Positions 1-11,734 of a DNA stretch of 64,000 nucleotides are shown here, piece after piece. Each line of letters begins with the position of its first letter. Position 1 is the stretch's first letter. A model generated the notes under the pieces. It was not told where the DNA came from, ran no database searches, and saw only the letters and a list, made by a program, of their open reading frames with translations. Source of the DNA: Castanea sativa (taxonomy: Eukaryota; Streptophyta; Magnoliopsida; Fagales; Fagaceae). The DNA is taken from the NCBI RefSeq assembly GCF_040712315.1, contig NC_134016.1:2705501-2769500 (forward strand). The letters are read 5' to 3'. Made by a program: the position numbers and the translations under genes.

Positions 1-1740
1 ATATGAATAAAAAATTCAAATTCTTTAAATTTACGTTTGTTTCAAAGAAAGTAACTTTCTGCTAGAAGATGAAATTGAATATAGTCAAAGATACTTTTTT
101 TTTAAATTTTTTTTTATTCCCCTTTTATGAAAATGACTTGTTTTGACTAATGGGTGTACACAAAAATTTTATGGTTGATAATTTTTTACCTGTTGACTAT
201 GATCTTTAACCATCAAAGTTAGCCAACAATATTGAAGGAGTGATTAATAACGGTAACTAACCATCAACTAGCTTTAGGTCTTAGGATAGTTAAAAGGTTA
301 GCAGAGAGCTATTCAAAGTCACATATGATTAAACATTTTCAAGTATTCTTCCCAAGCTTTGAATGTAAAACCAAATGTGATGTCCAAAACCATTTCCCTA
401 AACCAAAGAGAGAATAATAAACATTCTTAGAGTCACCTATGATTAAAAATTCTCAAACCATTTCCTCTAATGTTATTTTTGGCTTTCCTCTACTTTTTTT
501 TTTTTCCTTTCCCTCAACTTGAATAAAAAAGATATGGACTTTCAAGTAAAGGAAAGCGCAAGTTATGAATTTTATAAAAGTGTCTATTTACTTCGTAAAA
601 AAGACTATTTTGTAACGTGGTGAATTGGTGTAATCCAATATGCATCCATCCAGCACATGGAAAGGGTATTACATAATGAACTCAAGCTTAGTGCAAAGAG
701 TAGAGTTGTCAATTTCTTAAGTTCCAAGAAGTAGCTAGACCTCTATATAGAGATCTAATATATATATAACCATAGAGGATTCGGCATTAGGGTATGGTGA
801 ATGCAATGGGTTAGGCACCGAAAATTGTCTAATTTGAAGATCAGCCTCTGTCGAGAAAAATAGCCAATTAATTCAACACAAAATGGAATTATTTTCTTTT
901 TCTCTCTTTGTGAAAATTCAATGGGTATTTCAAATAAACTAGCAAAACATAATAACCAATATTTAAAATTGAAAAAAAAAAAAAAAAAAAAAAAGTTTAG
1001 AAACAACCCACAATCAAGACACCAAATTTTTACGTGGAAAACCCTTCAATGGGAAGGGAAAAACCACGGGACCTAGTCCAGTAAAATCTTCCACTATAGA
1101 ATAATATGTTTACAACAATCTTTCTAGAACAAATGCTAGAGCCTACAATGACATAATAATAATAAAAAAGAAGCCATTCTTGGATTACATCAATAACAAT
1201 AACAACTAGAAAAGATCTCATGAAGTAGGTCCTACCATCCGTGCAAATGGAGAGGGGTTTCAAGCAACACCAGTCAACACAACGCTTTCTTTGTCAGGAG
1301 CAACATTCTGAAATTTCATCAAAATTGGAGTTGACCTTCCAATTTTGGCTTGAAAGTAGCTGGTTTTGTAGAAAAGTTTTCTGAAATCTTCAACTCTAAC
1401 AAGCATATCAGAGTTTAATATTAATATGAACATGAAAACATAAGTGTAAGTGATAATTCAAGAACAGTACAAATAGAACTAAAATTTAAGAATACACAAA
1501 AGCTATGTAGTAAAATAAGTTTAAGAAAATATGAATTAAAGGTTTGACACTGGACTCTTTGGATATCATTGGCAATATATATAAAGAAAACAAGTGAAAG
1601 CAAAAAGGAGAACAAATCATGAACATTTAGTTGACTTCAAAGTGAAACAGCAAGCAGACATAAGGAGGTTTGAGAGAGCAAACCAGATTTAAATGGTTTT
1701 GACCTTAAAGTAGGATGTATCAAAGGTTTATCTTATTCAC
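1..1740. other. Intergenic, no gene recognised
   Basis: AT-rich DNA without a recognisable coding region. Bases about 190-430 are a diverged copy of a segment also found at 25.64-25.93 kb and 31.09-31.37 kb; all share the phrase ctttaaccatcaaagttag. A run of about 21 A lies near 970. Open frames here are short and of low complexity. Confidence 0.6.
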
Positions 1741-2600
1741 TGGAACATGAGCAATCTTAGACCATTTTGTGCTAAACTAAAAGACCTCTAATTTGGGACA
1801 ATGAAAGATCACCGGTATTTGTAATGTTGTGACACAATGACACTTACACCACTATAGAAGATATTCTCACTATTCAGTTCTGTGATTTTCAAATATGTTA
1901 CTGTAGTGTGTTCAAGTAGATGAAGAGTAGAAAAAAATTAAGCCACCCACATGTATAACAGCCTATTTTTCACTATTGACATGTTATTGACTAGAGAAAA
2001 GACTGATTCTTGTACTTTTCCTTTTATAATACAAAAGAATTCCTCTAATGTGAGATTTTAATTGTGTATTGATGGTAAGAAGAAATTCAAGTGTGATGAA
2101 GAGGTTCAAGATGCATGTACATGTTTTAGCAAGGAGCTGCTTGCTCTAAATAATATAGTACATTGAAGTACGACTCTAAGGCTGGATCTCTGATAATTAA
2201 GTAATTGTTAGAAAAATTGTTCAAATGAACAAAAACTTGAGTGTCATTTGAAGCCTTTTAAGAATTTGTGAAATAACAATCATATGTATGTATTAGTACT
2301 ATTTCAAAATTAGGCAAAGATAATTGCAAAAAAATAACTAACTAAAACACAGTTTCTCATGCATTATATTATAAAAAGAAAAATGCCTTAGTAAAATGGA
2401 GAGATGAAGTACCTAGACTTGTTCCAAATAGATTTCAGCTATCCTCCCAGTTGAAAATAATTATAAAATAGCCCTGCAAGAACATGATGCCCAAATGTTG
2501 TTAATAACTCAATGAAAGTGAGTATATCAGTGAAGAAATATGGTGTTGCAATAGGGAACAACTAGTATATTCTAAAGAGAACCATTAGCCAAAAGGACAT
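1740..2600 (-). pseudogene. Relic of NLR 3' end, unit 1
   Basis: Read on the minus strand, about 1870-1745 encodes fragments resembling the C-terminus of the two intact NLRs: CPKLE, then a stop, then TKWSKIAHVP, against CPKLEERC...EWSKIAHIP in NLR1. Frames are broken. A second segment (about 2520-2412) ends at a possible splice donor (GTACTTC, 2406-2412) and matches segments near 2.85-3.0, 29.1 and 34.1 kb. This is decayed LRR-end sequence downstream of NLR1, perhaps still in its 3' transcribed region. Confidence 0.6.
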
Positions 2601-2639
2601 TTGATAGAAAATTCCAATTCTAAATTTTTTTTTAAGCTT

Positions 2640-3210
2640 ACGATAGGACTCAAAAGTTTATCTGGATATTCAAAACAAGGGAAATCTTGTATGACATTGT
2701 GCTTAAGTACAACTCAAATTGGGATATGAAGGATAACTAGCATCTATAATTAGTATAAAAAAAAAAAATTGAACCTAGAGAAAAGGGAGGAATCTTAGTA
2801 GGTTTTGTTGGAAGAGGTGAGGGGGAAGGGAGGGTAGCCTTCAAATTAGAGTTGAAGTACCTGAAACTCTTGGTGCATAAGTAGATCTCAACTCTCCCGG
2901 TTAAAAAACGAGTACCAACTATCCCTGCGGACACGTCATTCCCAAATTTGTGACTAACTTCAAGAAAGTGGAATATGTTAGGAAGGATAAGCAGATATTC
3001 TAGTAACATGGAAAAAAAAAAGTTTACCATGAGTCCATGAGTTCACCATTTTATATATTGTGTGGCCAGGTATATCCATAACATTTGGCGAACTTATATT
3101 CTTAGTGCAAATTCAGGACCTCCTGGCTCTTTCCCTCCACACATCCTTCCTTTAGATGAGGACAATAAAGACTTTGCAGTTTCTGTAATCTGGTGAGAGA
3201 TTGTGTGGGT
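2640..3210 (-). pseudogene. Relics of NLR 3' end, units 2 and 3
   Basis: The minus strand of 3200-3105 reads LTRLQKLQSLYCPHLKEGC, which matches the NLR C-terminal block LTKLxxLxIxxCPKLKERC. A weaker match lies at 2750-2640. Between them, 3000-2860 holds an open segment (FLEVSHKFG...AGIVG...GRVEIYL) ending at CAG|GTACTTC. Homologous segments occur near 2.45, 29.1 and 39.4 kb. The 2930-3200 interval also aligns with the flank of NLR2 at 39.36-39.67 kb. Confidence 0.6.
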
Positions 3211-3236
3211 ACAGATGCATCAAATTTCGAAATCAT

Positions 3237-3289
3237 AAGTAGTGTATGCAGGATATATTTTTTTTGATAAGTAAGTAGTGTATGCAGGA
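3237..3289 (-). mobile_element. Micro-retroposition: poly-A stub with 17 bp target duplication
   Basis: The direct repeat aagtagtgtatgcagga (3237-3253 and 3273-3289) flanks 19 bases that read, on the minus strand, as a LINE-like tail (ACTTATC then an A run). This is the expected footprint of an almost completely 5'-truncated LINE-mediated insertion. Confidence 0.65.
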
Positions 3290-3410
3290 CTTAAAAGATC
3301 CATCTTTTTTCTACTGGAGCAGAGTATTAGGACCATCAGTAAGGGATAAATTGGTTTTAATTCCACAAGTACCAAAAGATCTTTCAGCTATGGTCAAAGC
3401 ATGATACTAT

Positions 3411-3441
<31 letters not shown>

Positions 3442-4420
3442 GAATTTCAAAGCTCAAAGCATGATACTATGCCATGAATATTCAGAATAACTTATCAAAT
3501 ATGAAAAACAACGCAACAAATAAAACTAGGCAAACACAAAATTTTATGAGTTCACCATTAAAAATTGTATGTGGACAGGTATTAACATTTAAAAAAGTTT
3601 GGGGAATTTATTTTCTTGAGGTAAATATCTAATGAAATTTCCACAGTATGTCTATCAAAAATAAAAAATAAATCTCCACAGTATGAAAGAGTACAGTCTT
3701 GAACCCAAAGTGAAGAAAAATCTTGTCAAGCCGTTAGAAAATGAAAAGGTGGGAAAATTTTATGTAATCAAAGTTTCAAATGCAAGTATCACTCTAAAAT
3801 CAAGAAAGAGAATAAGGGAAAAACTTCTGTCCAATGCACTGGATGCAAGCCAATCCAAAGAAAAATAGTTTCTTCTTGACTTGGAAAATTCCTACACTTT
3901 ATACATGGCTCTTAAAATCTGAAATTCTCTGTTTAATTAGTTGGACTTAAAAATTTTCAAAATGAAAGGGCTTAATGTATATATGTTGCTAACCTAGACT
4001 AATCGGTTGAGGATCCATGACCTTTCTCAAAAATTTAGGACTAAGGCTTTGTTGTTGTGTTGTTATAGTGGAAGGCTTAATGCATGGCAATGAATGAATG
4101 ATAATATTTGAATCACAAAAAATTAGTGAAACCACTTCATCATTTTTAAGGAGCGAAAACAGAGGAGAAAAGAACAAGGTTGGTGGTGACTTGGCAGGTT
4201 AGATGGTTAATTGTAATGCTTATTTGCATTATAATAATACTATCTCAAGATATAGATTTCATAAAGGCTTGCTCCAATTTAATCATGCTAGAATCATATT
4301 ATGTAAAATAAATAAATAAATATAGAAAAAACAATGGATAAACAATTTTTTCTTTTAGTTTTGTTTAGTAACAGGTGAATAAATATTGTGAGAAATGTGA
4401 GGGGAAGAAAGATTAGAGAA
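3290..4420. other. NLR1 3' flank, duplicated near NLR2
   Basis: An (ATT)n microsatellite lies at 3411-3441. From about 4175 to 4440 the sequence aligns with 39.77-39.99 kb downstream of NLR2 (shared ggtggtgacttggca and aaacttaccagctctta), so the NLR duplication included 3' flanking DNA. A plus-strand 61-codon open frame at 3683-3868 resembles nothing I know and is probably chance. Confidence 0.6.
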
Positions 4421-4421
4421 A

Positions 4422-4980
4422 ACTTACCAGCTCTTACAAGTTATGAACATTCCGTTTTCCTGGAGTGGAACACAATAGGTATGCCATCTCCACTGTGTAC
4501 ACATTAAAGTATAAAACTGAGAGAAAGTTAAAATTCGGGGGAACTTATGTTGATGCTCAGTTTAAATTAAATAAGGTTATCATATCAGATTAAAAGAAGA
4601 GAAGAGTATATAAGGTATGACTAAACTTACCACTTATCACTTTTAATATGAAAAATCTATATGATCTTCAAAGTAGATCCTGTTTGACAATGTTACCACT
4701 CATCTGTCTTGGACCAATCTGTGCTACAACCCTTCAATATATTTTCCATCAATTTCAGACCACTCTGTGCAAATTGGGGCGAGCTTGTAATCATAGCATT
4801 CCTAATTGTTTCAAACTGCTTTATAAGAAAACAAAAAAAACACACACACCAACCTATCAAAAAAAAAAAAACACACACACACACCAAAACAAAAACAAAA
4901 AATGATTTATACGATTTTCAAACTAGAGTTTCAAATTATAAACATTTGGCAAGGATATAGCATTAGGTAGACTTACCAGT
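4422..4980 (-). other. Candidate 3'UTR exons/introns of NLR1 with decayed LRR end
   Basis: Three minus-strand matches to a plant 5' splice site (GGTAAGT) lie at 4971-4977, 4625-4631 and 4422-4428. The first begins 15 bases after the NLR1 stop. The block 4690-4800, read on the minus strand, has NLR-end-like words (SPQFAQ..., TDWSK) in broken frames. The region aligns with 39.97-40.45 kb below NLR2. Transcription is inferred, not shown. Confidence 0.45.
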
Positions 4981-4991
4981 TATTGGTATGT

Positions 4992-7900
4992 TTAACGAGT
5001 TCTACCCAACGTACAATTAGTTTTAAATTCCGGAATATGGGCAATCTTAGACCACTCTGCGCCGCTCCCTTCTGCACATCTTTCCTCTAATTTGGGGCAC
5101 TTGCCAATGTTTAGTAGTTTTAGTTTGATGAGGCATCGCATGGCTTGCATTTTGGGCAGATACATCAGCTTCTCGCAATTGTGAATGAATATCCGTTGAA
5201 GAGACGAAAGGTTGCCCAACCACTCAGGTAAAGCGTTCATTTCACCAAATCCAGATATTTGTAGAGTTTGAAGGGCAGTGAAGCATTGAATTTCCTTTGG
5301 GAGAGAGTTGAGACTAGCCCACCCATACAAGTGTAATTCTTCAAGTGAGTGTTGGATGGAATTGAGACTGGGGAAAGAATCTAACTCTTGACAAAAGTCA
5401 CCGATCTCCAAATACTTCAAGCGGGCGAGGAAGTCTAATCCGTCTGGCAAACACCTCAACTTTTGGCAATCGCAAATTTCTAATTTGGTAAGAGAACGCA
5501 ATTCACGTATATCTGGAATTAATATCATATTATGACAACCACGAATTACTAGTTGGGTAAGAGAGGACAATTCTTTTAGATCTGGAATCAATATCAGATT
5601 CGAACAACCAAAAATTACTAATCGGGTAAGAGAAGGCAATTCTTTTAGATCTGGAATCGCTATCAAACTAGAACAATCCCCAATAATTAATTCGGTAAGA
5701 GAATACCATTCTCGTAGATCTGGAATCCGCATAAGATGAGGGCAGTTGCATATACTCAAAGATTGAAGAGATATACAGGATCGTAGCCCAGTTGGTAAAA
5801 CTTCATCACTACAGGAAATCTGCAAGCGTTGAAGCAGGGATGCGATACCTTGTATACTTGGAAAGGACCTCAGGTTACGACAGCATATTACTTTAATACC
5901 CTCAAGGAAATAAAGGTTGTGCAGTGCATCTGGCAATGTACTCAGTTTGTCACAGCCATCTATAACGAGGGATCGGAGAGAGGTGCAGATGGGCCATACA
6001 TGGCCATGTGGCAAGATTGACTTCAAATCAGGACAATCACGTATACTCAAATTCTTGAGACTCCTATTTTTTTGCAAAAATTGCTCTGGCAGACAAGCAA
6101 GTTCTGAAATACTGAAAATCTTGAGGGACGTGAGTGTGGTAAGCTCGCTAATAATCTTTTCAAATGCCGGGCCTCTGATTCTGTTAATTAATAATTCCTT
6201 AAGAGACGGAAAATGATGTGGAGCACTTGTTAGTTTCTGGCAATTCTGAATCTCCAAATACTCAAGGCGAGGAAATATCATTCCTATTTCTGCTGTTGGT
6301 TCCGTCACGTCATTCCATTCTACTAGATTACGCATGTCATTTAAAACAAGTTTTTCCAAAGCTGGGAACAACACGGTTCTGCTGCTACCATCTCTACTAT
6401 TACTTGATCCCTCACCATTATAACTGCTGTAAAATTCAGTTCCTATGCATCTCACATTATCCATTCCCTGTATCTCAAGAACTTTGAGATTGGGTAAATG
6501 TCCAAGTGTAGGAATTTTTTCACACTTATTACAGTAGCTTAAGTGAATGTCCAATAGATGATGGAAAAGTAACGAGCCACCCCTAATGTTATCACTCCCC
6601 AATAGCCACGAAGGGAACTTCTCACCTTCGAATTTTTCTATCTTTAAGCTTTTCAATTTTGGGTGAGGTTGAAGGCCTTCCAATACATTCTCATCATTGT
6701 TGTTGCCTTCCCTTCCACTCCAACTCCAATGGAATCCCAATTTGTGTACTTCTAATTTTTCCGCTAATTTTGCAGTTTTGGCTTCTTCTTTATCTCTCAC
6801 ATGCTCTAGATTGTAAATACTTAATTCCCCTCTAAGTTGGCTTAAGCATCCCAATTCTTCAATTTGACCACCAATGTCTTGACCAACGTCAAAGAAAGTC
6901 AGTGTTTGAAGGCAAGTCAACCGCCCAATATCTGTCGGCAATTTCGTTTTGTTCCAACTAGGAAAGTTAATGTCAATATCAATATGCCTCAAGTTAATCA
7001 AGTTCCGTAGATCTTTTGGAAGCTCTTTGAGAAGACGACAATTCTTGATTACTAGAGTTTGCAAGTTGTAGAGAATGGTAATAGAATTGGGAATTAATTT
7101 GATGTAGGTGTCCTTGATGTTAAGAAACCTTAAATGTATCAAATTACCAATGGACTCGGGTAACTCTCTTATACATGACCCAGATAAAGATAGACTACGT
7201 ACGCATTTAAACTCCAAAAATTTTTCTCCAAGATCAACACGATTCAAAAAAACTGTGCGTAATCTACCCATGCCATCTTCAGATAATGGGATTGCATAAG
7301 TTGTATGGCCATCGGATATAAGAGATAAACGTCGAGTATGAGAGACATCAATGTCATCCCATGAATTGCCCTCCAAATGAAAGGTTTCCCCTTCTGAAAT
7401 TGAGAGCGCAAGATCGTGCACAAGATCATGCATCTTGCAGCTTCTAATATCACCATAAGAATCCCTTTTTAGATCTTGAAATAAGGAATTTGCCGCTAAA
7501 AAATCAAAATACTTGTTACCAATATCCTCTATCACTAAAAAACTTCTTTTAGATGTTTGAAGGAACCCTTCAGCCATCCAGAGTTGAACTAGTAGTTTCT
7601 TTTCAATAATAAAATCCTTGGGAAAAATTGAACAATATGAAAAACATTGTTTTAGAGATGGTGTTGGAAGATGATCAAAGCTTAACTTTAATATTGGAAA
7701 AACTCCATTATTGTCCTCCATTGAATCCCAAGTCTTACTATTTTGAATCAATAACCATTCACTTTTATCTTCTTTAAGGCGCATCATTCCTCCTAGAACT
7801 CTTGCAGCCAATGGATTCCCTCCACATCTTTTAGCAATCTTTCTTCCAATATCCTCCAAATCTGGAGTTACTGGAATTCTTTCATTTGCAAATGCCTTTT

Positions 7901-8906
7901 CCTTAAATATTAACCAACATTCATCTTCTGATAGTTTTTCCAATTTATGTATGAGACTTGTGTTCATGATTTGTGCCACATTGTCCTTACGAGTAGTTAC
8001 GAGAATATTATTTCCATTATTTTGATTAATTCCCAACAAACTACTCCTTAAACTATCCCATTTCTCACAATCTTCATCCCACACATCATCAAGTATGAGA
8101 AGATATCTTTTTCCCTGCAACTTCTTTTGAAGGTGTTGAAGTATAGCATTTTTATTTTCTAAACCACTACAATTATGGTCAAGAGCTTCAAGAATCTCTC
8201 TTAAAATCCTTTTCACATCAAAATTTTCAGATACACATACCCAGATCTTTTCATCAAAATGTTTCTTTACTAGTTTATCATTGTAAACTAGTTTTGCTAT
8301 AGTTGTCTTTCCGAGACCTGCCATACCAACAATAGGAATGACAGAGATAACTTGTTGATTGTTTGCCCCAATCAACAAGTCGACAATTTTTAAGACATCA
8401 TCTCTTCGTCCTACAACTTCTGAACCATCAATAAAAGAGTCTGTCTCCCGCTCCAGACCAGTCTGGGGGATTGGGTTCAAAGACTCTATAAGGCCAAGGA
8501 GAGGTATATCATTCTTAATTTCATCCAACGATTGGTTGATGGTCTTTATTCTTTTTGCCATCTTGACATGGAATACAAAGGGATTGGAGGATGAAAAGAA
8601 GCTGCGTACCTTCATTTTGTTTTGAGCCTCTGCCTTTTGTCGAAGAATCTCGTAGTCATACTCATCAAGCACATCGTCAGCTTCATAAGCTACATCTTTA
8701 AGCTGCCGTAGCCAGATCTTCACAGACTCATCATGTAGTTGTTTTTTCTCAGCATCATGCAACAAAGCTTGAATCTTTGTTAATGAGACTTGAAGCTTTC
8801 CTATCTCCTCCTTGAAACCCCACACAGAACTGATATGCTCACTAGCTAGTGACATCGCATTGGCTATTACTCCATCTACAACAACACTTAGGACTTGTCC
8901 AGCCAT
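4992..8906 (-). CDS. CC-NBS-LRR disease resistance protein (RGA2/RGA3-like), NLR1
   Basis: Intracellular immune receptor of the coiled-coil NLR class, 1304 aa in one uninterrupted exon. Domains in order: Rx-type coiled coil (about 1-130, with [11 protein letters not shown] at 72-82 in the EDVID position); NB-ARC with P-loop GMAGLGKTT 194-202, [15 protein letters not shown] from 217, kinase-2 [10 protein letters not shown] 269-278, RNBS-B ILVTTR 301-306, GLPL position CGGNPLA 361-367, [16 protein letters not shown] 421-431, and MHD 492-494; then LRRs from about 560 to 1280. The C-terminal block [20 protein letters not shown] is typical of this subfamily. All nucleotide-binding motifs are present, so it is likely functional, although Asn replaces the usual Leu/Val in GLPL. 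Residues 1064-1155 are four consecutive 23-aa LRR units that look recently amplified. The start is the first Met and gives the usual MA..-type N-terminus. The recognised pathogen cannot be read from the sequence. Confidence 0.95.
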   Translation of the reverse strand: MAGQVLSVVVDGVIANAMSLASEHISSVWGFKEEIGKLQVSLTKIQALLHDAEKKQLHDESVKIWLRQLKDVAYEADDVLDEYDYEILRQKAEAQNKMKVRSFFSSSNPFVFHVKMAKRIKTINQSLDEIKNDIPLLGLIESLNPIPQTGLERETDSFIDGSEVVGRRDDVLKIVDLLIGANNQQVISVIPIVGMAGLGKTTIAKLVYNDKLVKKHFDEKIWVCVSENFDVKRILREILEALDHNCSGLENKNAILQHLQKKLQGKRYLLILDDVWDEDCEKWDSLRSSLLGINQNNGNNILVTTRKDNVAQIMNTSLIHKLEKLSEDECWLIFKEKAFANERIPVTPDLEDIGRKIAKRCGGNPLAARVLGGMMRLKEDKSEWLLIQNSKTWDSMEDNNGVFPILKLSFDHLPTPSLKQCFSYCSIFPKDFIIEKKLLVQLWMAEGFLQTSKRSFLVIEDIGNKYFDFLAANSLFQDLKRDSYGDIRSCKMHDLVHDLALSISEGETFHLEGNSWDDIDVSHTRRLSLISDGHTTYAIPLSEDGMGRLRTVFLNRVDLGEKFLEFKCVRSLSLSGSCIRELPESIGNLIHLRFLNIKDTYIKLIPNSITILYNLQTLVIKNCRLLKELPKDLRNLINLRHIDIDINFPSWNKTKLPTDIGRLTCLQTLTFFDVGQDIGGQIEELGCLSQLRGELSIYNLEHVRDKEEAKTAKLAEKLEVHKLGFHWSWSGREGNNNDENVLEGLQPHPKLKSLKIEKFEGEKFPSWLLGSDNIRGGSLLFHHLLDIHLSYCNKCEKIPTLGHLPNLKVLEIQGMDNVRCIGTEFYSSYNGEGSSNSRDGSSRTVLFPALEKLVLNDMRNLVEWNDVTEPTAEIGMIFPRLEYLEIQNCQKLTSAPHHFPSLKELLINRIRGPAFEKIISELTTLTSLKIFSISELACLPEQFLQKNRSLKNLSIRDCPDLKSILPHGHVWPICTSLRSLVIDGCDKLSTLPDALHNLYFLEGIKVICCRNLRSFPSIQGIASLLQRLQISCSDEVLPTGLRSCISLQSLSICNCPHLMRIPDLREWYSLTELIIGDCSSLIAIPDLKELPSLTRLVIFGCSNLILIPDLKELSSLTQLVIRGCHNMILIPDIRELRSLTKLEICDCQKLRCLPDGLDFLARLKYLEIGDFCQELDSFPSLNSIQHSLEELHLYGWASLNSLPKEIQCFTALQTLQISGFGEMNALPEWLGNLSSLQRIFIHNCEKLMYLPKMQAMRCLIKLKLLNIGKCPKLEERCAEGSGAEWSKIAHIPEFKTNCTLGRTR
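5442..5717 (-). repeat. Tandem 69 bp LRR repeat inside NLR1
   Basis: Four in-frame 23-codon units (residues 1064-1086, 1087-1109, 1110-1132, 1133-1155) follow the pattern LxELxSLTxLxIxxCxxLxxIPD. Units 2 and 3 are especially similar in DNA, with tttagatctggaatc repeated every ~69 bases. NLR2 has fewer such units at the equivalent place, so repeat number changed after the paralogues separated. Confidence 0.85.
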
Positions 8907-9088
8907 ATTTTCCTGGTTGCTCGGTACAAGAGAAAGTGGTATGAAGAGCTTTGCAAAGTATAGAGTATGTTTCTGTGGGAAATAGACGACTTGGTGGGGC
9001 TAGATAAACATCTCTTAATTTTTGCTATTGTGATTATTAATTATTCCTCTTCTAATATTAATTTGTCTTCAATCTTCACGTTATTTGT

Positions 9089-9228
9089 GTCAACTGGCTA
9101 ATGCAGTATTTGATTAATGTGCCTTCAAATAATGTCGTAAAATTTACGTTGCGTCTTAAATTTTGATGACTTGACTTGTATTGACTTTTTAAATGAATGA
9201 AGCAACCACAGTATTACCATGTATTGAC
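9089..9228. promoter_or_regulatory. W-box core cluster upstream of NLR1
   Basis: Four TTGAC cores, the element bound by WRKY factors, occur within 140 bases: 9089-9093 (minus), 9171-9175, 9181-9185 and 9224-9228 (plus). Two are the fuller TTGACT form. They lie 180-320 bases upstream of the NLR1 start codon, a plausible place for a defence-responsive promoter. No clear TATA box was found. Confidence 0.4.
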
Positions 9229-9230
9229 AA

Positions 9231-9581
9231 GTAGGACAAATATTTCTCAATTGATAGAACAAGGAGGCCCACTCACCGAAAGGCTCCATTATTAAAGGGA
9301 CAACCACTCAGCCGAATGAAGCTTCCCCGTATTTATGTGTGTGTAAATTCTAAGTAGGACCAATATTTCTCAATTGATAGAACAAGCAGGCCTACTCTCC
9401 GAAAGACTCCATTATTAGAAGAAGAGGACAACCACTCAGCCGAATGAAGCTTCCCCGTATTTATGTGTGAAAATACTAAGTAGGACAAATATTTCTCAAT
9501 TGATAAAACAAGCAGGCCCACTCACCGAACGACTCATTATTAGAAGAAGAAGGACAACCACTCAGCCGAATGAAGCTTGAA
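9231..9581. repeat. Three-copy ~125 bp tandem repeat in the NLR1 promoter
   Basis: Units start at 9231, 9354 and 9480 with gtaggac(a/c)aatatttctc and run through ccactcagccgaatgaagctt. They differ at few positions. Related, rearranged pieces sit upstream of NLR2 at about 45.21-45.35 kb. The element is therefore older than the split of the two genes' upstream regions and was later amplified at NLR1. Confidence 0.9.
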
Positions 9582-9639
9582 TGAAATGGGGTACAGTTTT
9601 CAAAATTTTATATGTGAACATGAGAACTTATTGGATGCC

Positions 9640-11090
9640 ATGCCCATGAACATTGATTTTAATTAATATTGAAGTCACATTCAATTTTGAATAGGCCTAA
9701 CAAGTTTGACTGATTAAATTAACACGGTATTAACTCATAGTTTTAGTAGAATTGTTCATGTGAAAAGGAAAGTTTCTAGGGTTGATCCATGTCTTTTCCT
9801 TCTAATTCATCGATCTTCCCATTTGTCTCATTTATTTATTTATGAGCAATTCTCATTCCTTAATTTTTAAACTAAATAGCAGAAAGTTGTAGTAAAAGTG
9901 GTATAATTTTTTTTATGGTTCTAACATTTTTTTAACAAATGAGGTTATCTAGATTTTTTTTTGAGTATTTGACTTTTTTTTTATATATATTTTTAGTGCA
10001 AGTGAACCACCACTTCATTTGTTATATACCATCTTTTTTTTTTTCTTTTTTGAGAAAGACTTCATTTGTTACCTTTTTTTTAATTGATCTCAATTTTTTT
10101 TTTTTTTTGAGTTATCTGTCAACTCCAAAGATATGTTTAGTTAACTCATTTTTTTTAGTGACAAATAAGGCTAAAATGTAAATTACAGTACTCCTAAAGT
10201 TTTATGATTTTTTAATTTTACAATTATATTTCGTTTGGATAAATAGTTCATCTGTCCATATTTTCCGTTAAGTACTACATAAATTTGTCATGCATGTTTA
10301 ATTTGTATAATAAAACGATATAGTGTCATTTTTGTAGCCTAAATTTTTTAAAATAACTAAAAAAAATTTAAAACAAATTAAAAAAATTTAAAACAAAAAT
10401 AAATTACAATAAAATCAAAACAAAACAAAACAAAACAAAAAAATCTGAAAATGATGTCTTATCATTTTATTAAACGAACAAAATAAGCATGACAAATTTA
10501 TGTAACACTAAATGAACCTTAAAGCGTAAAAGTCAAATACACTTCTAGTTTAAAATTCAAAAAGTCTCAAATTTTTAGAAATGTAGTTTAAACTTTAGTC
10601 TATAAAATATAAAGAAACATGTTTAGTTGTCAATTTATGACGTTTAACTTTTAAGAACTACTTTCTCATCCCAAAAAAAAATCTCTTAAGAATTATAAAA
10701 AGTTTAGGGGAAAAATATTTTTCATCAATTATAAGTTATGTTCAGAATAATTGACAAATGTGCTGAGTAAATCCAATAAAAAATTGACAAATGTGCTATG
10801 TATCAACAATATTCAACAAACTTTAGTGAAGTTACGTGAACTTGTTAGCTATTTTTTATAAGCTTTTGAAGTAGATATATAGCCCGTTGATGTCGTGTCC
10901 CTTTCATTCTTGTGAGAACCGAAGGAGAAAAGAATAAAGCTTCGGATAGTATGTCAGTTGACTCAGTCAACCTGCCATTGCCTTTTGATTTCCCTTGTTT
11001 TTAATTATAACGAGTGAATCTGAAAGTTCTCTCACCCACTTTCTGATAAATGATTAATTCACCATTTTGCCAAATAAAATCATTAGCCAA
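9640..11090. repeat. Segmental duplication A, first part
   Basis: Bases 9660-9770 and 10640-11085 align in order with 18175-18285 and 18295-18645. The ~870 bases between them (9780-10640) occur only in this copy and are T-rich, with no gene. The phrase ttcatgtgaaaaggaaagttt (9755) also recurs 837 bases upstream of NLR2 (45079). Confidence 0.8.
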
Positions 11091-11700
11091 ACGGCAATGC
11101 CAAACCATTTTGTACAACTTACTAATATAATGTAATGTATCATTTATAATGATTATCGAACTCATTAGGAGTGTTCATCAAACTGCAATGACAGCACTTA
11201 AACCAAATAAAATTGCCTGCAGAATACAATAATTGCATAGTATTACCACAAGTGGTAGTGAACCACACCATAGTGTGCAGTGCTGTGTGCAGTTTTATGA
11301 GAAGAAAATTGCACAGGATCGCACCACTTTGTACCTATATAATATTAATAATTTAATTTTATATGAAGTGGTCAACCCAACTTTAGTGCATTCTAATTTC
11401 ACATTAAAAACTTCTTCATTTTTGTTAAATACAAAATCAAAGTTCAAAACCTCACTCACTTCTCCATCTCATACTCTCACACTTTTCTCCTGATACTCTC
11501 TCACTCTTAGTAAGCATAACTAGCAATGTATATGGTACACTTGTTAAGCATTTTTGTGTTACATATTTATTTGTTTAACATGTATAATTGTATATGGTTT
11601 AGCGTCATGGATTATTTTTTTTGTTTTGTATATATTTGTGGTACTTTTAGTATATCATGGATTTTTTTTCTATCTTTTATATATTTGTGTTACTTTTTTG

Positions 11701-11734
<34 letters not shown>

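Noticed and set aside
3411..3441. CRISPR-like regular repeats ((ATT)n and other microsatellites)
   Set aside because: Simple sequence repeats without spacers; a CRISPR array is not expected in plant nuclear DNA.
5829..8625. Plus-strand open frames antisense to NLR1
   Set aside because: Shadows of the real minus-strand coding sequence, with no motifs of their own. The same holds for plus-strand frames at 40.8-43.6 kb.
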